A DNA stretch of 33,433 bases from Aquibacillus kalidii (GCF_014280935.1 NZ_JACLZI010000047.1:1-33433); one strand, 5' to 3'; counted from the first letter of the stretch, positions 20,079-28,461 are shown. Notes: a model not told the origin generated them from the sequence alone. Translations and numbers: made by a program.

Positions 20079-20762
20079 CTATCCCTTAACTGCTTTTACC
20101 GTTTTAATTGACTCTTTAAAGTTATCGTAAATGCTATTTCCTACAACAACTACATCAGCATACTGACTCATTTCTTTTGCTTGGTCTGCGGTCGAAATTC
20201 CACCACCATAAAAAAGAAGTGTATTGGATAAATAAGTACTTAATTCTTCAACTAATTCAACATCGCCATACGTTCCACTATACTCTAAATAAAACACTGG
20301 TAATTGGAACATATTCTCTGCCATCCGCGCATAAGCAACGATATCTTCCCTGTCCGGTAATAAACAATTGGCACGTTTATACGCTTTGGCATCTTCGTTC
20401 ATAATACAATAGCCTTCAACAAGCATTTCGTCCCAGTTAATAATATCACCAAATTCTTTTACAGCTTCGTGTTGGATATCCATCATCCACTTTTTTTCCT
20501 GGCTATTTAAAACCATAGGCACATAATAATAATCAAATCCAGGAGTAACCGACTCTAAGTTTGAAATTTCAAGTATGCACGGTACGGTAAATCTACGAAT
20601 TCTACTTAATAATTGTAGTACATTATCTAATGTAACATTATCTGTTCCACCAACAATGATGGCATCAGTACCTGATTCACAAATTACTTCTAATTTTTCA
20701 TCATCAATTTCTTTATCCGGGTCTAACTTAAATACATGTTTCCACTCTGCCATATTATACAA
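20079..20762 (-). CDS. pcrB: Heptaprenylglyceryl phosphate synthase PcrB
   Basis: 227-aa TIM-barrel prenyltransferase that joins heptaprenyl diphosphate to glycerol-1-phosphate. Signatures are [11 protein letters not shown] (30-40), [27 protein letters not shown] and the phosphate-binding [21 protein letters not shown]. The start is a TTG at 20762: GGAGG lies 9 bp before it but 18 bp before the internal ATG, and the resulting N terminus [15 protein letters not shown] aligns with my memory of the B. subtilis protein ([15 protein letters not shown]). It is the first gene of the pcrB-pcrA-ligA-camS operon. Confidence 0.93.
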   Translation of the reverse strand: MYNMAEWKHVFKLDPDKEIDDEKLEVICESGTDAIIVGGTDNVTLDNVLQLLSRIRRFTVPCILEISNLESVTPGFDYYYVPMVLNSQEKKWMMDIQHEAVKEFGDIINWDEMLVEGYCIMNEDAKAYKRANCLLPDREDIVAYARMAENMFQLPVFYLEYSGTYGDVELVEELSTYLSNTLLFYGGGISTADQAKEMSQYADVVVVGNSIYDNFKESIKTVKAVKG

Positions 20763-21127
20763 AACTTCAGTCCTCCAATTATGATGAAGTGAATTTTACA
20801 ATCTCTATCTTCTACGTATCCATTTCTTCATTATAGCAAAAACCATATCGTTTTTAGAATGATAAAAGACTATTATTTGTAATCATTTTTTGGAAAAAGT
20901 CTAGTTATTTGGCTTACTTTTTAATCTTTCATATATTGTGTCGATAATATATTTGAATAATTTCTAGTAGATAGGGTTTATTTCTGGGGATTCAAGATAG
21001 ACATGCCTATATAGTGGGTTCTTTATGAGAAGTACCGAATCATTTTGCTTCAAAATTAATCTTGGTCAATGTCTCCCTAACTTAAGACCTTTTTCCTTCG
21101 TCAGGCCTTACTACTCCGAAAAACAGT
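20763..21127. other. Intergenic region upstream of pcrB, no gene seen
   Basis: No open frame with a ribosome binding site was found on either strand. Apart from the pcrB promoter listed separately I see no repeat or RNA structure. Confidence 0.4.
20830..20838 (-). promoter_or_regulatory. Extended -10 promoter of the pcrB operon
   Basis: On the minus strand TGCTATAAT, a perfect TGn extended -10, lies about 70 bp upstream of the pcrB TTG start. The -35 region is poor, as is usual for extended -10 promoters. Confidence 0.6.
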
Positions 21128-21163
21128 AAAAAGAAATACGCACAGACTAATCCATGCGTATTT
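21128..21163 (-). terminator. Rho-independent terminator of the oxidoreductase gene
   Basis: On the minus strand AAATACGCA and TGCGTATTT form the stem, followed by CTTTTTA, about 35 bp after the stop codon of the gene at 21198. Confidence 0.8.
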
Positions 21164-21197
21164 AACATTAACACTCACTTAATCTAGAACAACGAGC

Positions 21198-22181
21198 TTA
21201 CTTATCCGCCGGAAACACAAGACCAAATTGCGCGCGCGCCTCCTGAATTAGTTCCATTGTTTGAAGTGAATTAGAAAACGAATTGACAGGTGACTCTGTT
21301 TTCCCATCGTTAATTAGGTCAATAAAAGCTTTTGCTTCATAGTACATTAAATTATCATGCTGATTTTTTGATATATCTTCTTTCGTCCCGTCCTTGTAAC
21401 GAATCTCTACATGCTTCGGATCATTAATGGAGTCAATCACAATCGAACCATTTTCTCCCTGTATCTCAGATGGGACGTAAGAATTAGTAATCTTAGAGTA
21501 CATCACAGATCCACTTAATTCTTTATAGTCAAATAAAATACTACCTTGACCATCCACACCTGATTCTAACACTAGCGCATTGGCATGTAGCTTTTCAGGT
21601 TTACCAAATAGCGCTACCATCGGGTAGATACAATAGATTCCAATATCCATTAAGGAACCGTTTGAGAATTTAGGATTAAAAGCATTCAAAACAGTTCCTT
21701 CTTTGTATTTATCATATCTCGAACTATATTGGCAGTAACTAGAAAAATATCGACGTACTTTTCCTATCTTATGTAAGTTTTCTTTTATCGAAATAAAGTT
21801 TGGTAAAAAGGTTGTTTTCAATGCTTCCATTAGTAGGACGTCGCGTTGCTTAGCTATCTCAATCATCTGCTCTACTTCTTTCGCGTTAGATGCTAGTGGT
21901 TTTTCTACTATAACATGCTTCCCTTGCTCCATGCATATAATCGCTTGCTCCGCATGAAGAGAGTTCGGACTAGCGATGTAAACAGCGTCAATCTCTTTAC
22001 TACTTGCAAATTCTGTTAAATCTGTATATGTATATTTCGCACCATTTTTTTCAGCGAACTCCTTCGCCTTATCCTCTGTCCGGGAATAAACAGCTGACAA
22101 TGTAAAATCCGCTACATCCTTTGCACCGTTAATAAATCGTTCCGTTATCCAATTCGTTCCAATTATTCCGAAGCGTACCAT
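21198..22181 (-). CDS. Gfo/Idh/MocA family NAD(P)-dependent oxidoreductase
   Basis: 327 aa. The N-terminal Rossmann fold starts MVRFGIIGTNWITERF (dinucleotide loop G-x-x-G-x-N-W) and continues with IDAVYIASPNSLHAEQAI and the family lysine motif HVIVEKPLASN. The C-terminal alpha/beta domain has FLPNF, GSLMDIGIYCIYP and the substrate-face GENGSIVIDS. Relatives oxidise or reduce sugars, inositols and similar polyols; the substrate cannot be named. Closest remembered relatives are YulF-like proteins of Bacillus. I chose the ATG at 22181, preceded by AAGGGGTG; an earlier ATG at 22298 would run through the yerC terminator. It is probably transcribed on its own or by read-through from yerC. Confidence 0.88.
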   Translation of the reverse strand: MVRFGIIGTNWITERFINGAKDVADFTLSAVYSRTEDKAKEFAEKNGAKYTYTDLTEFASSKEIDAVYIASPNSLHAEQAIICMEQGKHVIVEKPLASNAKEVEQMIEIAKQRDVLLMEALKTTFLPNFISIKENLHKIGKVRRYFSSYCQYSSRYDKYKEGTVLNAFNPKFSNGSLMDIGIYCIYPMVALFGKPEKLHANALVLESGVDGQGSILFDYKELSGSVMYSKITNSYVPSEIQGENGSIVIDSINDPKHVEIRYKDGTKEDISKNQHDNLMYYEAKAFIDLINDGKTESPVNSFSNSLQTMELIQEARAQFGLVFPADK

Positions 22182-22218
22182 TCTAACACCCCTTAAGTTC
22201 TTTACCACCATCATAACG

Positions 22219-22266
22219 CAAAAAGGGCATTGGTCACCAGTAATACTGTTGAACCAACGCCCTCTT
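22219..22266 (-). terminator. Rho-independent terminator of yerBC
   Basis: On the minus strand GGGCGTTGGT pairs with ACCAATGCCC (one G-U) and is followed by TTTTTG. It abuts the yerC stop and precedes the oxidoreductase gene. Confidence 0.8.
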
Positions 22267-22581
22267 TTATTCTTGTTCTTCCTCACTACTATTTTCATCT
22301 GTTCGTTCTAATACCATTTGATACCCATCGTTTCCATAATTAAGGCACCTTTTGACCCTAGAAATAGTTGTCGTCGAGGCACTCGATTCTTCCACAATCG
22401 CATGGTAGGTATAGCCTTCTTTTAGCATTTTGGCAACTTGCAGGCGTTGGGAGAAAGATTGAATTTCACTCATAGTCGCTATATCATCAAAAAAACGATA
22501 ACATTCTTCTCTATCCTTTAAAGATAGAATTGCATCAAATAAACGATCCAAGTGTTCCCCACGTAATTTATCAATCTGCAT
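22267..22581 (-). CDS. yerC: YerC/YecD family TrpR-related DNA-binding protein
   Basis: 104 aa. The central part EIQSFSQRLQVAKMLKEGYT, followed by ASTTTISRVKRCLNYG, is the TrpR-like helix-turn-helix with a typical recognition helix. MQIDKLR at the start and LNYGNDGY near the end are conserved in the YerC/YecD family. The C-terminal 12 residues are acidic (SSEEEQE). The role in Bacillus is not well defined. Two ATGs are adjacent; I chose the second (22581), 7 bp from GAGGTG, which also gives the N terminus MQIDK known for B. subtilis. It lies 29 bp after yerB and is probably in the same transcript. Confidence 0.9.
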   Translation of the reverse strand: MQIDKLRGEHLDRLFDAILSLKDREECYRFFDDIATMSEIQSFSQRLQVAKMLKEGYTYHAIVEESSASTTTISRVKRCLNYGNDGYQMVLERTDENSSEEEQE

Positions 22582-22610
22582 CATTTATCACCTCTCTGTT
22601 ACTAGCTCCA

Positions 22611-23660
22611 TTACTGTATGGTTACTCCTTCAAGTCCTGGGCTTTCTGGGATAACATTTATCCAAGTTTTACCCGGAACAAAACCAATTGTTTCACCGTT
22701 CTGTGAGGCAACAATTCTTCCATCTACGTTCTCCCATTGCACCTTTTGAAGTTTCCCTTTTTGCAATAAGTAGGCATCCCCACCAGATTGTAGATCAATG
22801 TCTCTTCTTCCGTAGTCATCAACTACCTCATGATGTGCTTCGATAAGGAATACGTTGTCTAATTGTATCGGTTCTTCCGTTTCTAACTCAACAGATTGCT
22901 GCTCACCATTATAGCGAAAGTACTTCTCGCTTGCAGTATCGTACACATAACGTATTGGATCATTTGAAAAATAACTAAAACTTGCCTCTTTTGCTGCTTC
23001 ACCTTGCAATCCTATTACTTCATCTTCGGACAAAAAAGGTAACGGCTCATATTGGCCAGTAATATCATAGCCCTTTTCCTTTGCTACTTCAAATATACCG
23101 TCGAATATAGTATATGAATTATGTGGCGCTTGACGAAAGTCTGCACGTTCAAATAAATGACCATCATTATCGTAGTACATACCATTTAAATAATCAGCTG
23201 CACCATTTATTAACATATCTTCAATAAATTGAGCTGCACCATGGTGTACATAAAGCGCACCATAATCATCTGCCAAATTAAAGTAGTATGGTCTAGCACT
23301 ACGAACTGGACCTATTTTCTCTGGCTGTTCACTGTGGAACAATGCCATAAACCTCGTAATATCACCTTCTGCTAGCATCTCAAATACTATATCTGCTTGT
23401 GTTAAACCTGTTTGTGGTCTTGCTTTAAAATGGTTATTGACCATCACCGCAACAATTCTATCATCAACAGGTTCGTTAGTAGCAATCCCTGTTAACGGAT
23501 AGACATTTTTAAATTCTGGTTCTTTCACTTCAGGCTCTTGTGTTTCTTCTTGTACATCTTGTTCTTCTTTTGGCTCTGCTGTTTGTTCGTCTTTAGAACA
23601 AGCCACTGTTACTAGTAATAGCAACAAGAACAACAGGAATGCCGATGTCTTCTTACGCAC
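22611..23660 (-). CDS. yerB: YerB family (DUF3048) lipoprotein
   Basis: 349 aa. A lipoprotein signal with a long Leu run ends in VTVAC, lipidated C21, followed by an acidic Glu/Pro-rich linker (about 22-52). The DUF3048 domain starts YPLTGIATNEPVDDRIVAVM and includes NHFKARPQTGLTQADIVFEM, GPVRSARPYY and APHNSYT. It is a surface-exposed protein of unknown function; a cell-wall role has been suggested for the family. I chose the GTG at 23660 (10 bp from AAGGTG) over a GTG at 23669 that almost touches that site. It is followed by yerC. Confidence 0.88.
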   Translation of the reverse strand: MRKKTSAFLLFLLLLLVTVACSKDEQTAEPKEEQDVQEETQEPEVKEPEFKNVYPLTGIATNEPVDDRIVAVMVNNHFKARPQTGLTQADIVFEMLAEGDITRFMALFHSEQPEKIGPVRSARPYYFNLADDYGALYVHHGAAQFIEDMLINGAADYLNGMYYDNDGHLFERADFRQAPHNSYTIFDGIFEVAKEKGYDITGQYEPLPFLSEDEVIGLQGEAAKEASFSYFSNDPIRYVYDTASEKYFRYNGEQQSVELETEEPIQLDNVFLIEAHHEVVDDYGRRDIDLQSGGDAYLLQKGKLQKVQWENVDGRIVASQNGETIGFVPGKTWINVIPESPGLEGVTIQ

Positions 23661-23701
23661 TCTCCCCACACACCTTCTACTAAATTTGATCTATTTCCAC
23701 A

Positions 23702-23710
23702 ATTATAACA
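23702..23710 (-). promoter_or_regulatory. Extended -10 promoter of yerBC
   Basis: TGTTATAAT on the minus strand, about 42 bp upstream of the yerB start, immediately before the end of yerA. It gives yerB and yerC their own promoter. Confidence 0.55.
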
Positions 23711-23713
23711 AAT

Positions 23714-25456
23714 TTATCTCATGATAGAAGGAAATAGAATCTGTTTCTTTTTAACATCAACAATTCCTTGCGGTGTTATCCGGATAAAAGGTAAATGTAA
23801 AGAAGAAAGAAACAACAGGTTATATGGTGGATCATTATATTTATAGCCAAATTGCTTCAATTTTTCTTTTAACAGTTTATCTAATTTAATTATCGATTCC
23901 ATCTCACCGTCAAACATCATACCAGACAAAGTTAACGGTATTTCTAAAATAATTTCACCTTTATCTACAAGCACAATTCCTCCACCAATTTCCTTCATTC
24001 TGTTAAACGCCTTCATTAAATCCTGTTTACTTTTCCCAATAAAAACAAAATCCCCGGTTGTTGAGTAAGAACTAACTAATCCCCCTAAGTTCTCCGTGAA
24101 TCCCTTAAGTATCGTATTAACACGCCACTTACCTTGTTTATCCATCAACATTAGAAAAGATTCATCATTGACTCCTTCTATCACATCAACACTAGCATCT
24201 ATCGAGATAGCATACGGCTTAATAATCACATCATTTACCATTTCCATTCCAACAGGCATGGAAAATTGTAGGTCAAGTTCAGTTAAATCCCAATCAATTT
24301 CCAACGGCTCAATCCCGTATTTTTTCCAATCCATTTCACCAATTCCGTTAACTTGTGTTCCATCTTTCTTTAACCATTTTCCTTTTGCTAAGACGGAGCT
24401 TGGTGTTGGATTATCCTTCGCATCCAGAATATTAAGATGAGCCACCCTACCTGGCGCTATACTCCCTAGCCGCTCATGCAAATTAAAATGATTTGCTGCA
24501 TTATAACTTGCCATCATATACGCATCAATAACGGGTACTCCTTGTTCCATGGCAATTTCTATACACTTATTCATCATCCCGGCCTCATAAAAAGCAGGAG
24601 TAGATCCATCCGTAGTCATAGTAAATAAATGATAGTTAGAGACCCCAAGGTCATGAATTTCTTTTAATAATTTTGGTAAGTCTGGGCGAATAGAAGAATA
24701 CCTAAGTCCAACTTGGTATCCATTTTGAAGACGTTCTACTACTTCCTGGCCTGTCATCGCCTCATGGTCTGCACTTACCCCAAGTAGCTTCATTTTTGTC
24801 AACGTTTTTTCTGATGCACCAGGAAGATGCCCTTCAATTGGTTTCCCAAGTCTTCTCGCTTCCTGCATACAATATAATATTCGGTCATCGTCCTCCAACA
24901 CTTGGGGCCAGGATGTAAGCTCGCCTCCTTGAATGACCGCTTCATGATTCACCCAGGCAAGTATGTTTTGATTATTAAAGTATTTTTGTTCATCTTTTAA
25001 AAGCGTCTGAGAATCAAACCTCGCCCACCAATACATAGAAATTGGTAACTTCATAAAATCTTCTAACATTGTAAACGCTTTCTTTTGATTAGTTAAATAA
25101 AGCCATAGTAAATTATCGTTCATCAGAGTTGTTGTCCCTGTTTGAGATGCATACATAGCTAGATTGTGGGGATTATATAATTGAAAAGGATGGGCATGTG
25201 GCTCGATATAACCTGGGACTACATATTTGTCGACACAATCAACAACTTCAATATGGTCTGAGTGTTCTGGTAATTTACTTCCAACATAGACAATACGATC
25301 TTGATATATCCATATATTTGCGCATATCCATTGTTTAAGAAAAACATTCAAGTATGTTGCATTTTTTAATACTATCGTAGGATTTAGTTTACCATCTATA
25401 ACTGAAACATGTTCTCTGAGTTCGCGATTACGCCAACGATAAAGATGCTCATTCAT
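23714..25456 (-). CDS. yerA: YerA, adenine deaminase-like amidohydrolase
   Basis: 580 aa. This is an amidohydrolase-superfamily protein related to adenine deaminase. The N-terminal domain ends in VVPGYIEPHAHPFQLYNP with the metal-binding H-A-H; further metal-region motifs are EGHLPGASEKTL, VSADHEAMTG and TMTTDGSTPAFYEAG. The C-terminal adenine deaminase domain includes ENLGGLVSSYSTTGDFVFIG and GGGIVLVDKGEIILEIPLTLSGMM. YerA-group proteins diverge from true Ade (EPHAHP in place of DTHVHIESS), so the substrate is uncertain. GAGGAGATACT precedes the ATG. It is the first gene of the yerA-yerB-yerC series and divergent from the DUF2892 gene. Confidence 0.88.
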   Translation of the reverse strand: MNEHLYRWRNRELREHVSVIDGKLNPTIVLKNATYLNVFLKQWICANIWIYQDRIVYVGSKLPEHSDHIEVVDCVDKYVVPGYIEPHAHPFQLYNPHNLAMYASQTGTTTLMNDNLLWLYLTNQKKAFTMLEDFMKLPISMYWWARFDSQTLLKDEQKYFNNQNILAWVNHEAVIQGGELTSWPQVLEDDDRILYCMQEARRLGKPIEGHLPGASEKTLTKMKLLGVSADHEAMTGQEVVERLQNGYQVGLRYSSIRPDLPKLLKEIHDLGVSNYHLFTMTTDGSTPAFYEAGMMNKCIEIAMEQGVPVIDAYMMASYNAANHFNLHERLGSIAPGRVAHLNILDAKDNPTPSSVLAKGKWLKKDGTQVNGIGEMDWKKYGIEPLEIDWDLTELDLQFSMPVGMEMVNDVIIKPYAISIDASVDVIEGVNDESFLMLMDKQGKWRVNTILKGFTENLGGLVSSYSTTGDFVFIGKSKQDLMKAFNRMKEIGGGIVLVDKGEIILEIPLTLSGMMFDGEMESIIKLDKLLKEKLKQFGYKYNDPPYNLLFLSSLHLPFIRITPQGIVDVKKKQILFPSIMR

Positions 25457-25504
25457 AGTATCTCCTCAATTTCAAGTAATTTCTTTTTATAATAACATAC
25501 TCAA

Positions 25505-25517
25505 CTGCATAATGCAG
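25505..25517. promoter_or_regulatory. Small palindrome between yerA and the DUF2892 gene
   Basis: CTGCAT-A-ATGCAG is a perfect 6+6 palindrome in the 87-bp divergent spacer. It could be an operator, but no regulator is nearby and the size is near what chance allows. Confidence 0.25.
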
Positions 25518-25543
25518 TAAATTAATTGGAGGAATTTTACAAA

Positions 25544-25813
25544 ATGATAAAACCTAACATTGGTATTTTAAATGCATTAATTCGGATCACTTGTGGTTTT
25601 GTTTTTTTAAGTTATTCTACGGTTAGAATGGTTCGTCATCCACTTCGCAAAGGGTCCTTCTTTCTATCTGTGATGGCCGCAATGAAAATTGGCGAGGGTA
25701 TTGTCCGCTACTGCCCTGTAACAGATTGGATCAATAAAATGGAACAAGAGGACCAAATAGAAAACCTTAGAAGTAATGAAAGTCAAGCTGAAAATGTGAT
25801 AAACCCTTCTTAA
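25544..25813 (+). CDS. Small DUF2892-type membrane protein
   Basis: 89 aa starting MIKPNIGILNALIRITCGFV, with hydrophobic segments at about 11-26 and 40-52 around a basic loop (VRMVRHPLRKGS), then EGIVRYCPVTDW and an acidic, Asn/Glu-rich tail. The N-G-x-L-x-x-x-I-R-I-x-x-G start and the 'RYCP' cysteine-proline near the second helix fit the DUF2892 family (small inner-membrane proteins, sometimes fused to rhodaneses). Function unknown. I chose the ATG at 25544 because GGAGG lies 11 bp upstream; a TTG at 25526 overlaps that site. It is the only plus-strand gene in this stretch apart from moaC. Confidence 0.75.
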   Translation: MIKPNIGILNALIRITCGFVFLSYSTVRMVRHPLRKGSFFLSVMAAMKIGEGIVRYCPVTDWINKMEQEDQIENLRSNESQAENVINPS

Positions 25814-25864
25814 TGAACAATGAAGAACTTAGAAAGGCAAGCAATTGCCCTCTAATATGTAGTG

Positions 25865-25902
25865 AAAAAATGCCTAATTACATTCCGTAATTAGGCATTT
25901 TT
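25865..25902. terminator. Bidirectional terminator overlapping the end of modB
   Basis: TGCCTAATTAC, a 5-nt loop and its complement, with A runs on one side and T runs on the other. It serves both the DUF2892 gene and modB; the last modB codons (Lys-Asn-Ala-stop) are inside the stem. Confidence 0.9.
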
Positions 25903-26550
25903 ACGTCGTAATAAAAATAGCATAAGGTATGAAATCGTTATGATAGATATGACCCAAGCCCAAGCTATACCCATTTGGTTTGACTCGAACGCCACGTAGA
26001 TTGCTGTTGGGATAGTTTGCGTTTTTCCTGGTATGTTTCCTGCAAACATAATCGTTGCACCAAATTCCCCTAGTGCTCTCGCAAAGCTAAGCACTATTCC
26101 AGAAATAATAGGCTTGAAACATAAAGGAATCGATATGTATCGAAACACAATCCACTCACTACCACCATCTACTCTAGCAGCTTCCTCAATGGCTGGGTCA
26201 ATTGCTTGAAATCCTGTTTTAACAGATTGATACATTAAAGGAAATGACACGACAACTGCTGCTATAATTGCTGCTGTTATCGTAAATATAATCGATGTAT
26301 TAAAAACAACATCGACCATTTTCCCAATTGGTCCATTCTTCCCAAAAATAATCACTAACAAGAATCCAATTACTGTTGGAGGTAAAACAATTGGCAAGAT
26401 TAGAAATGTCTCTACTATCGTTTTACCCCTGAATTTACTTTTCGCCATCCACCAACTCACGAAAATACCAACAACTGTTACGATAACTAAGGATACCACA
26501 GCTATCATTATAGATAATTGAATTGGTTGCCAAAATTCATATGTTGTCAT
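25891..26550 (-). CDS. modB: Molybdate ABC transporter permease ModB
   Basis: 219-aa membrane permease with about five or six helices. The cytoplasmic coupling loop is EEAARVDGGSEWIVFRYISIPL (EAA-x3-G motif) at about 131-152; FLILPIVLPPTVIGFLL and ARALGEFGATIMFAGNIPG are typical ModB segments. It transports molybdate with ModA and an ATPase. The ATG overlaps the modA stop (ATGA), so the two are translationally coupled. No modC ATPase gene follows: the unit ends in a terminator that overlaps the stop. A modAB pair without modC is also what I recall for B. subtilis yvgLM; the ATPase may be encoded elsewhere. Confidence 0.92.
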   Translation of the reverse strand: MTTYEFWQPIQLSIMIAVVSLVIVTVVGIFVSWWMAKSKFRGKTIVETFLILPIVLPPTVIGFLLVIIFGKNGPIGKMVDVVFNTSIIFTITAAIIAAVVVSFPLMYQSVKTGFQAIDPAIEEAARVDGGSEWIVFRYISIPLCFKPIISGIVLSFARALGEFGATIMFAGNIPGKTQTIPTAIYVAFESNQMGIAWAWVISIITISYLMLFLLRRKNA

Positions 26551-27329
26551 TTAGAATCGCTCATACTTTCAAATCCGTATTTTTCAAATATTTGTTCTGC
26601 CTTATCTGTTTGGATAAATTGGTAGAATTGTTTTGCTTCTGAAGGATAATCCGTATCTTTTATAATTCCTACTGGATAAACAATCGGTGCATGGTCCTTT
26701 GAATCTGCTGTTGCTATTACTTTTACTTTATCTGATTGTAAAGCATCTGTTTTATACACAATACCAGCTTGGACATTTTCCGTCTCAACATAATGGAGAA
26801 CTTGTCTTACATCTTTTGCTTGGATAAGCTTCTCTTCTAACTGATCATATAATTCCAACGATTTTAAAGTTTCCACAGCATATTTACCAGCCGGCACTGT
26901 CTCAGGCGTACCAATTGCTACTCTCTCCATTTCTTTATCTAGTAAGCTATCAAAATTACTTAAAGGGATCTTTGAATTTATCGGCTTAATTAGCACAAGG
27001 GAGTTACGAAGCAATGTACGGTAATTATTCGTATCAATTAACCCTTCTTCTAACACAACATCAAACTTATCTTGCGCAGCAGAAATAAATAGGTCTACTG
27101 GTGCACCTTTTCGAATTTGCTGCTGCAGAGATCCTGACGATCCTACATTTAACAGAACATTAATCGAAGTATTTTCCCTTTCAAACTCCTCTATAATCTC
27201 TTCCATCGCATCAGTCATACTAGCAGCAGCAGAAATAGTTATTTCTACTTCCTTCTCCTTACTATCATTTGGCATACAAGCAGATAGAAGGAGAAAAGTT
27301 AATATAAGCGTGACTATAATTCTTTTCAT
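26547..27329 (-). CDS. modA: Molybdate-binding lipoprotein ModA
   Basis: 260 aa. Lipoprotein signal MKRIIVTLILTFLLLSAC with lipidated C18. The mature protein has the ModA family motifs: ISAAASMTDAMEEI, INVLLNVGSSGSLQQQI, GAPVDLFISA, VAIGTPETVPAGKYA and VQAGIVYKTDA, which bind the tetrahedral oxyanion by main-chain amides and serines. It captures molybdate (or tungstate) outside the membrane and passes it to ModB. AAAGG lies about 9 bp before the ATG. The gene is divergent from moaC with back-to-back extended -10 promoters, which ties metal uptake to cofactor synthesis. Confidence 0.93.
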   Translation of the reverse strand: MKRIIVTLILTFLLLSACMPNDSKEKEVEITISAAASMTDAMEEIIEEFERENTSINVLLNVGSSGSLQQQIRKGAPVDLFISAAQDKFDVVLEEGLIDTNNYRTLLRNSLVLIKPINSKIPLSNFDSLLDKEMERVAIGTPETVPAGKYAVETLKSLELYDQLEEKLIQAKDVRQVLHYVETENVQAGIVYKTDALQSDKVKVIATADSKDHAPIVYPVGIIKDTDYPSEAKQFYQFIQTDKAEQIFEKYGFESMSDSK

Positions 27330-27361
27330 GCATTTCGACCTTTCCCAACTTGTTATCCTCC

Positions 27362-27370
27362 ATTATAGCA
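27362..27370 (-). promoter_or_regulatory. Extended -10 promoter of modAB
   Basis: TGCTATAAT on the minus strand, 33 bp upstream of the modA ATG. The -35 is poor (ATAAAA). Confidence 0.6.
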
Positions 27371-27404
27371 TGACTGTTTCTACATTTTATAGTCCACGCT
27401 GTTT

Positions 27405-27413
27405 TGTTATAAT
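27405..27413 (+). promoter_or_regulatory. Extended -10 promoter of moaC
   Basis: TGTTATAAT on the plus strand, 36 bp upstream of the moaC GTG. At 17-bp spacing its -35 region is the same hexamer position used by the modA promoter on the other strand, so the two promoters overlap. Confidence 0.6.
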
Positions 27414-27448
27414 AGAGGAATGAAAGCTTACTAGTAGAGGTGATTAAT

Positions 27449-27937
27449 GTGTCAGATCTAACTCATATAAATCAACAAGGCCGTGCCAAAATGGTTGATA
27501 TTAGCGATAAACAACAAACATCACGAAGAGCTGTTGCACGATCTAGTATTTTTGTTAATAAAGAAATCTACCAAAAAGTCGTTAACCATGAAATAGGAAA
27601 AGGCGATGTGCTAGCTGTGGCCCAAGTAGCTGGAATTATGGCAGCAAAACAAACATCAACGATTATCCCCATGTGCCATCCTTTACCATTAAGCGGCCTC
27701 GACATTCACTTTGATTGGAAACTAGAAAAGGAAGATCAACCTGAATTAGTCATTACGGTGGAAGCAAAAACAAAGGGAAGTACTGGTGTAGAAATGGAAG
27801 CACTGACAGCTGCAACAGTTACTGCCTTAACAGTCTATGATATGTGTAAGGCAATTGATAAAGGAATGATTATTGGACAAAGCTTTCTACTTGAGAAGTC
27901 AGGTGGCAAGAGTGGAGATTTCAAGCGAGAAGACTAA
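27449..27937 (+). CDS. moaC: Cyclic pyranopterin monophosphate synthase MoaC
   Basis: 162 aa. It converts 3',8-cyclo-7,8-dihydro-GTP (made by MoaA) to cyclic pyranopterin monophosphate, the first stage of molybdenum cofactor synthesis. Motifs: [11 protein letters not shown] near the start, [51 protein letters not shown] and [11 protein letters not shown] with the catalytic Lys/Asp region. I chose the GTG at 27449, 6 bp from AGAGGTG; a GTG at 27440 sits in that site. It is transcribed toward moaB, convergently, while the other moa genes here are on the minus strand. Confidence 0.95.
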   Translation: MSDLTHINQQGRAKMVDISDKQQTSRRAVARSSIFVNKEIYQKVVNHEIGKGDVLAVAQVAGIMAAKQTSTIIPMCHPLPLSGLDIHFDWKLEKEDQPELVITVEAKTKGSTGVEMEALTAATVTALTVYDMCKAIDKGMIIGQSFLLEKSGGKSGDFKRED

Positions 27938-27954
27938 TTCATTCTCGCTTTTCA
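27921..27954 (+). terminator. Rho-independent terminator of moaC, inside its last codons
   Basis: AAGCGAGAA and TTCTCGCTT form a 9-bp stem followed by TTC. The left arm is the Lys-Arg-Glu coding end of moaC, and the gene-to-gene gap to moaB is only 14 bp. Confidence 0.65.
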
Positions 27955-28461
27955 ATTATCTTTATTCAGTTCCATCACGATATGACCTATCTCTGGCAAG
28001 ATTAACTTTTCCATCGCTAGTTTAACTGCTCCTGATGATCCCGGCACGGAAAAGATAACCGTGTTATCAGTGACTCCAGCAATTGCGCGGGACAGGATTG
28101 CGGCTGAACCAATGTCATATTGGTAACTTAGCATTCGGAAAATCTCTCCGAACCCTGGCATTTTCTTATCCAAGAAAGAGTCGACAACTTCTATTGTAAC
28201 ATCCCGTTTAGCTATTCCTGTTCCTCCATTAATTAAGATTGCATCCATTTGTTCATCCTGAACGCCAGAAGAAATAGCAGCTTCTATTTCCGTTTTCTCA
28301 TCCTTGACAATTTCATAGTTAGCTAGATAATGCTGATTATCTGCTAACATTTGTTTCATTAGCTGTCCGCTTTTATCAGTTTGTTCATCTCTCGTATCAC
28401 TTACAGTTATCACTTTGCATGAAACAACTTTTGGTGATACCTCCCGATGTTTTTTTAACAT
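27952..28461 (-). CDS. moaB: Molybdenum cofactor biosynthesis protein MoaB
   Basis: 169 aa. MoaB/MogA-type molybdopterin-binding fold: VSCKVITVSDTRDEQTDKSG at the start, AILINGGTGIAKRDVTIE (G-G-T-G-x-x-x-R-D binding loop), PGFGEIFRMLSY, and FSVPGSSGAVKLAM near the end. It is thought to adenylate molybdopterin before metal insertion by MoeA. I chose the ATG at 28461, about 12 bp after AGAGG; upstream in-frame ATGs at 28473 and 28494 either overlap that site or lack one. It follows moeA by 62 bp on the same strand. Confidence 0.92.
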   Translation of the reverse strand: MLKKHREVSPKVVSCKVITVSDTRDEQTDKSGQLMKQMLADNQHYLANYEIVKDEKTEIEAAISSGVQDEQMDAILINGGTGIAKRDVTIEVVDSFLDKKMPGFGEIFRMLSYQYDIGSAAILSRAIAGVTDNTVIFSVPGSSGAVKLAMEKLILPEIGHIVMELNKDN

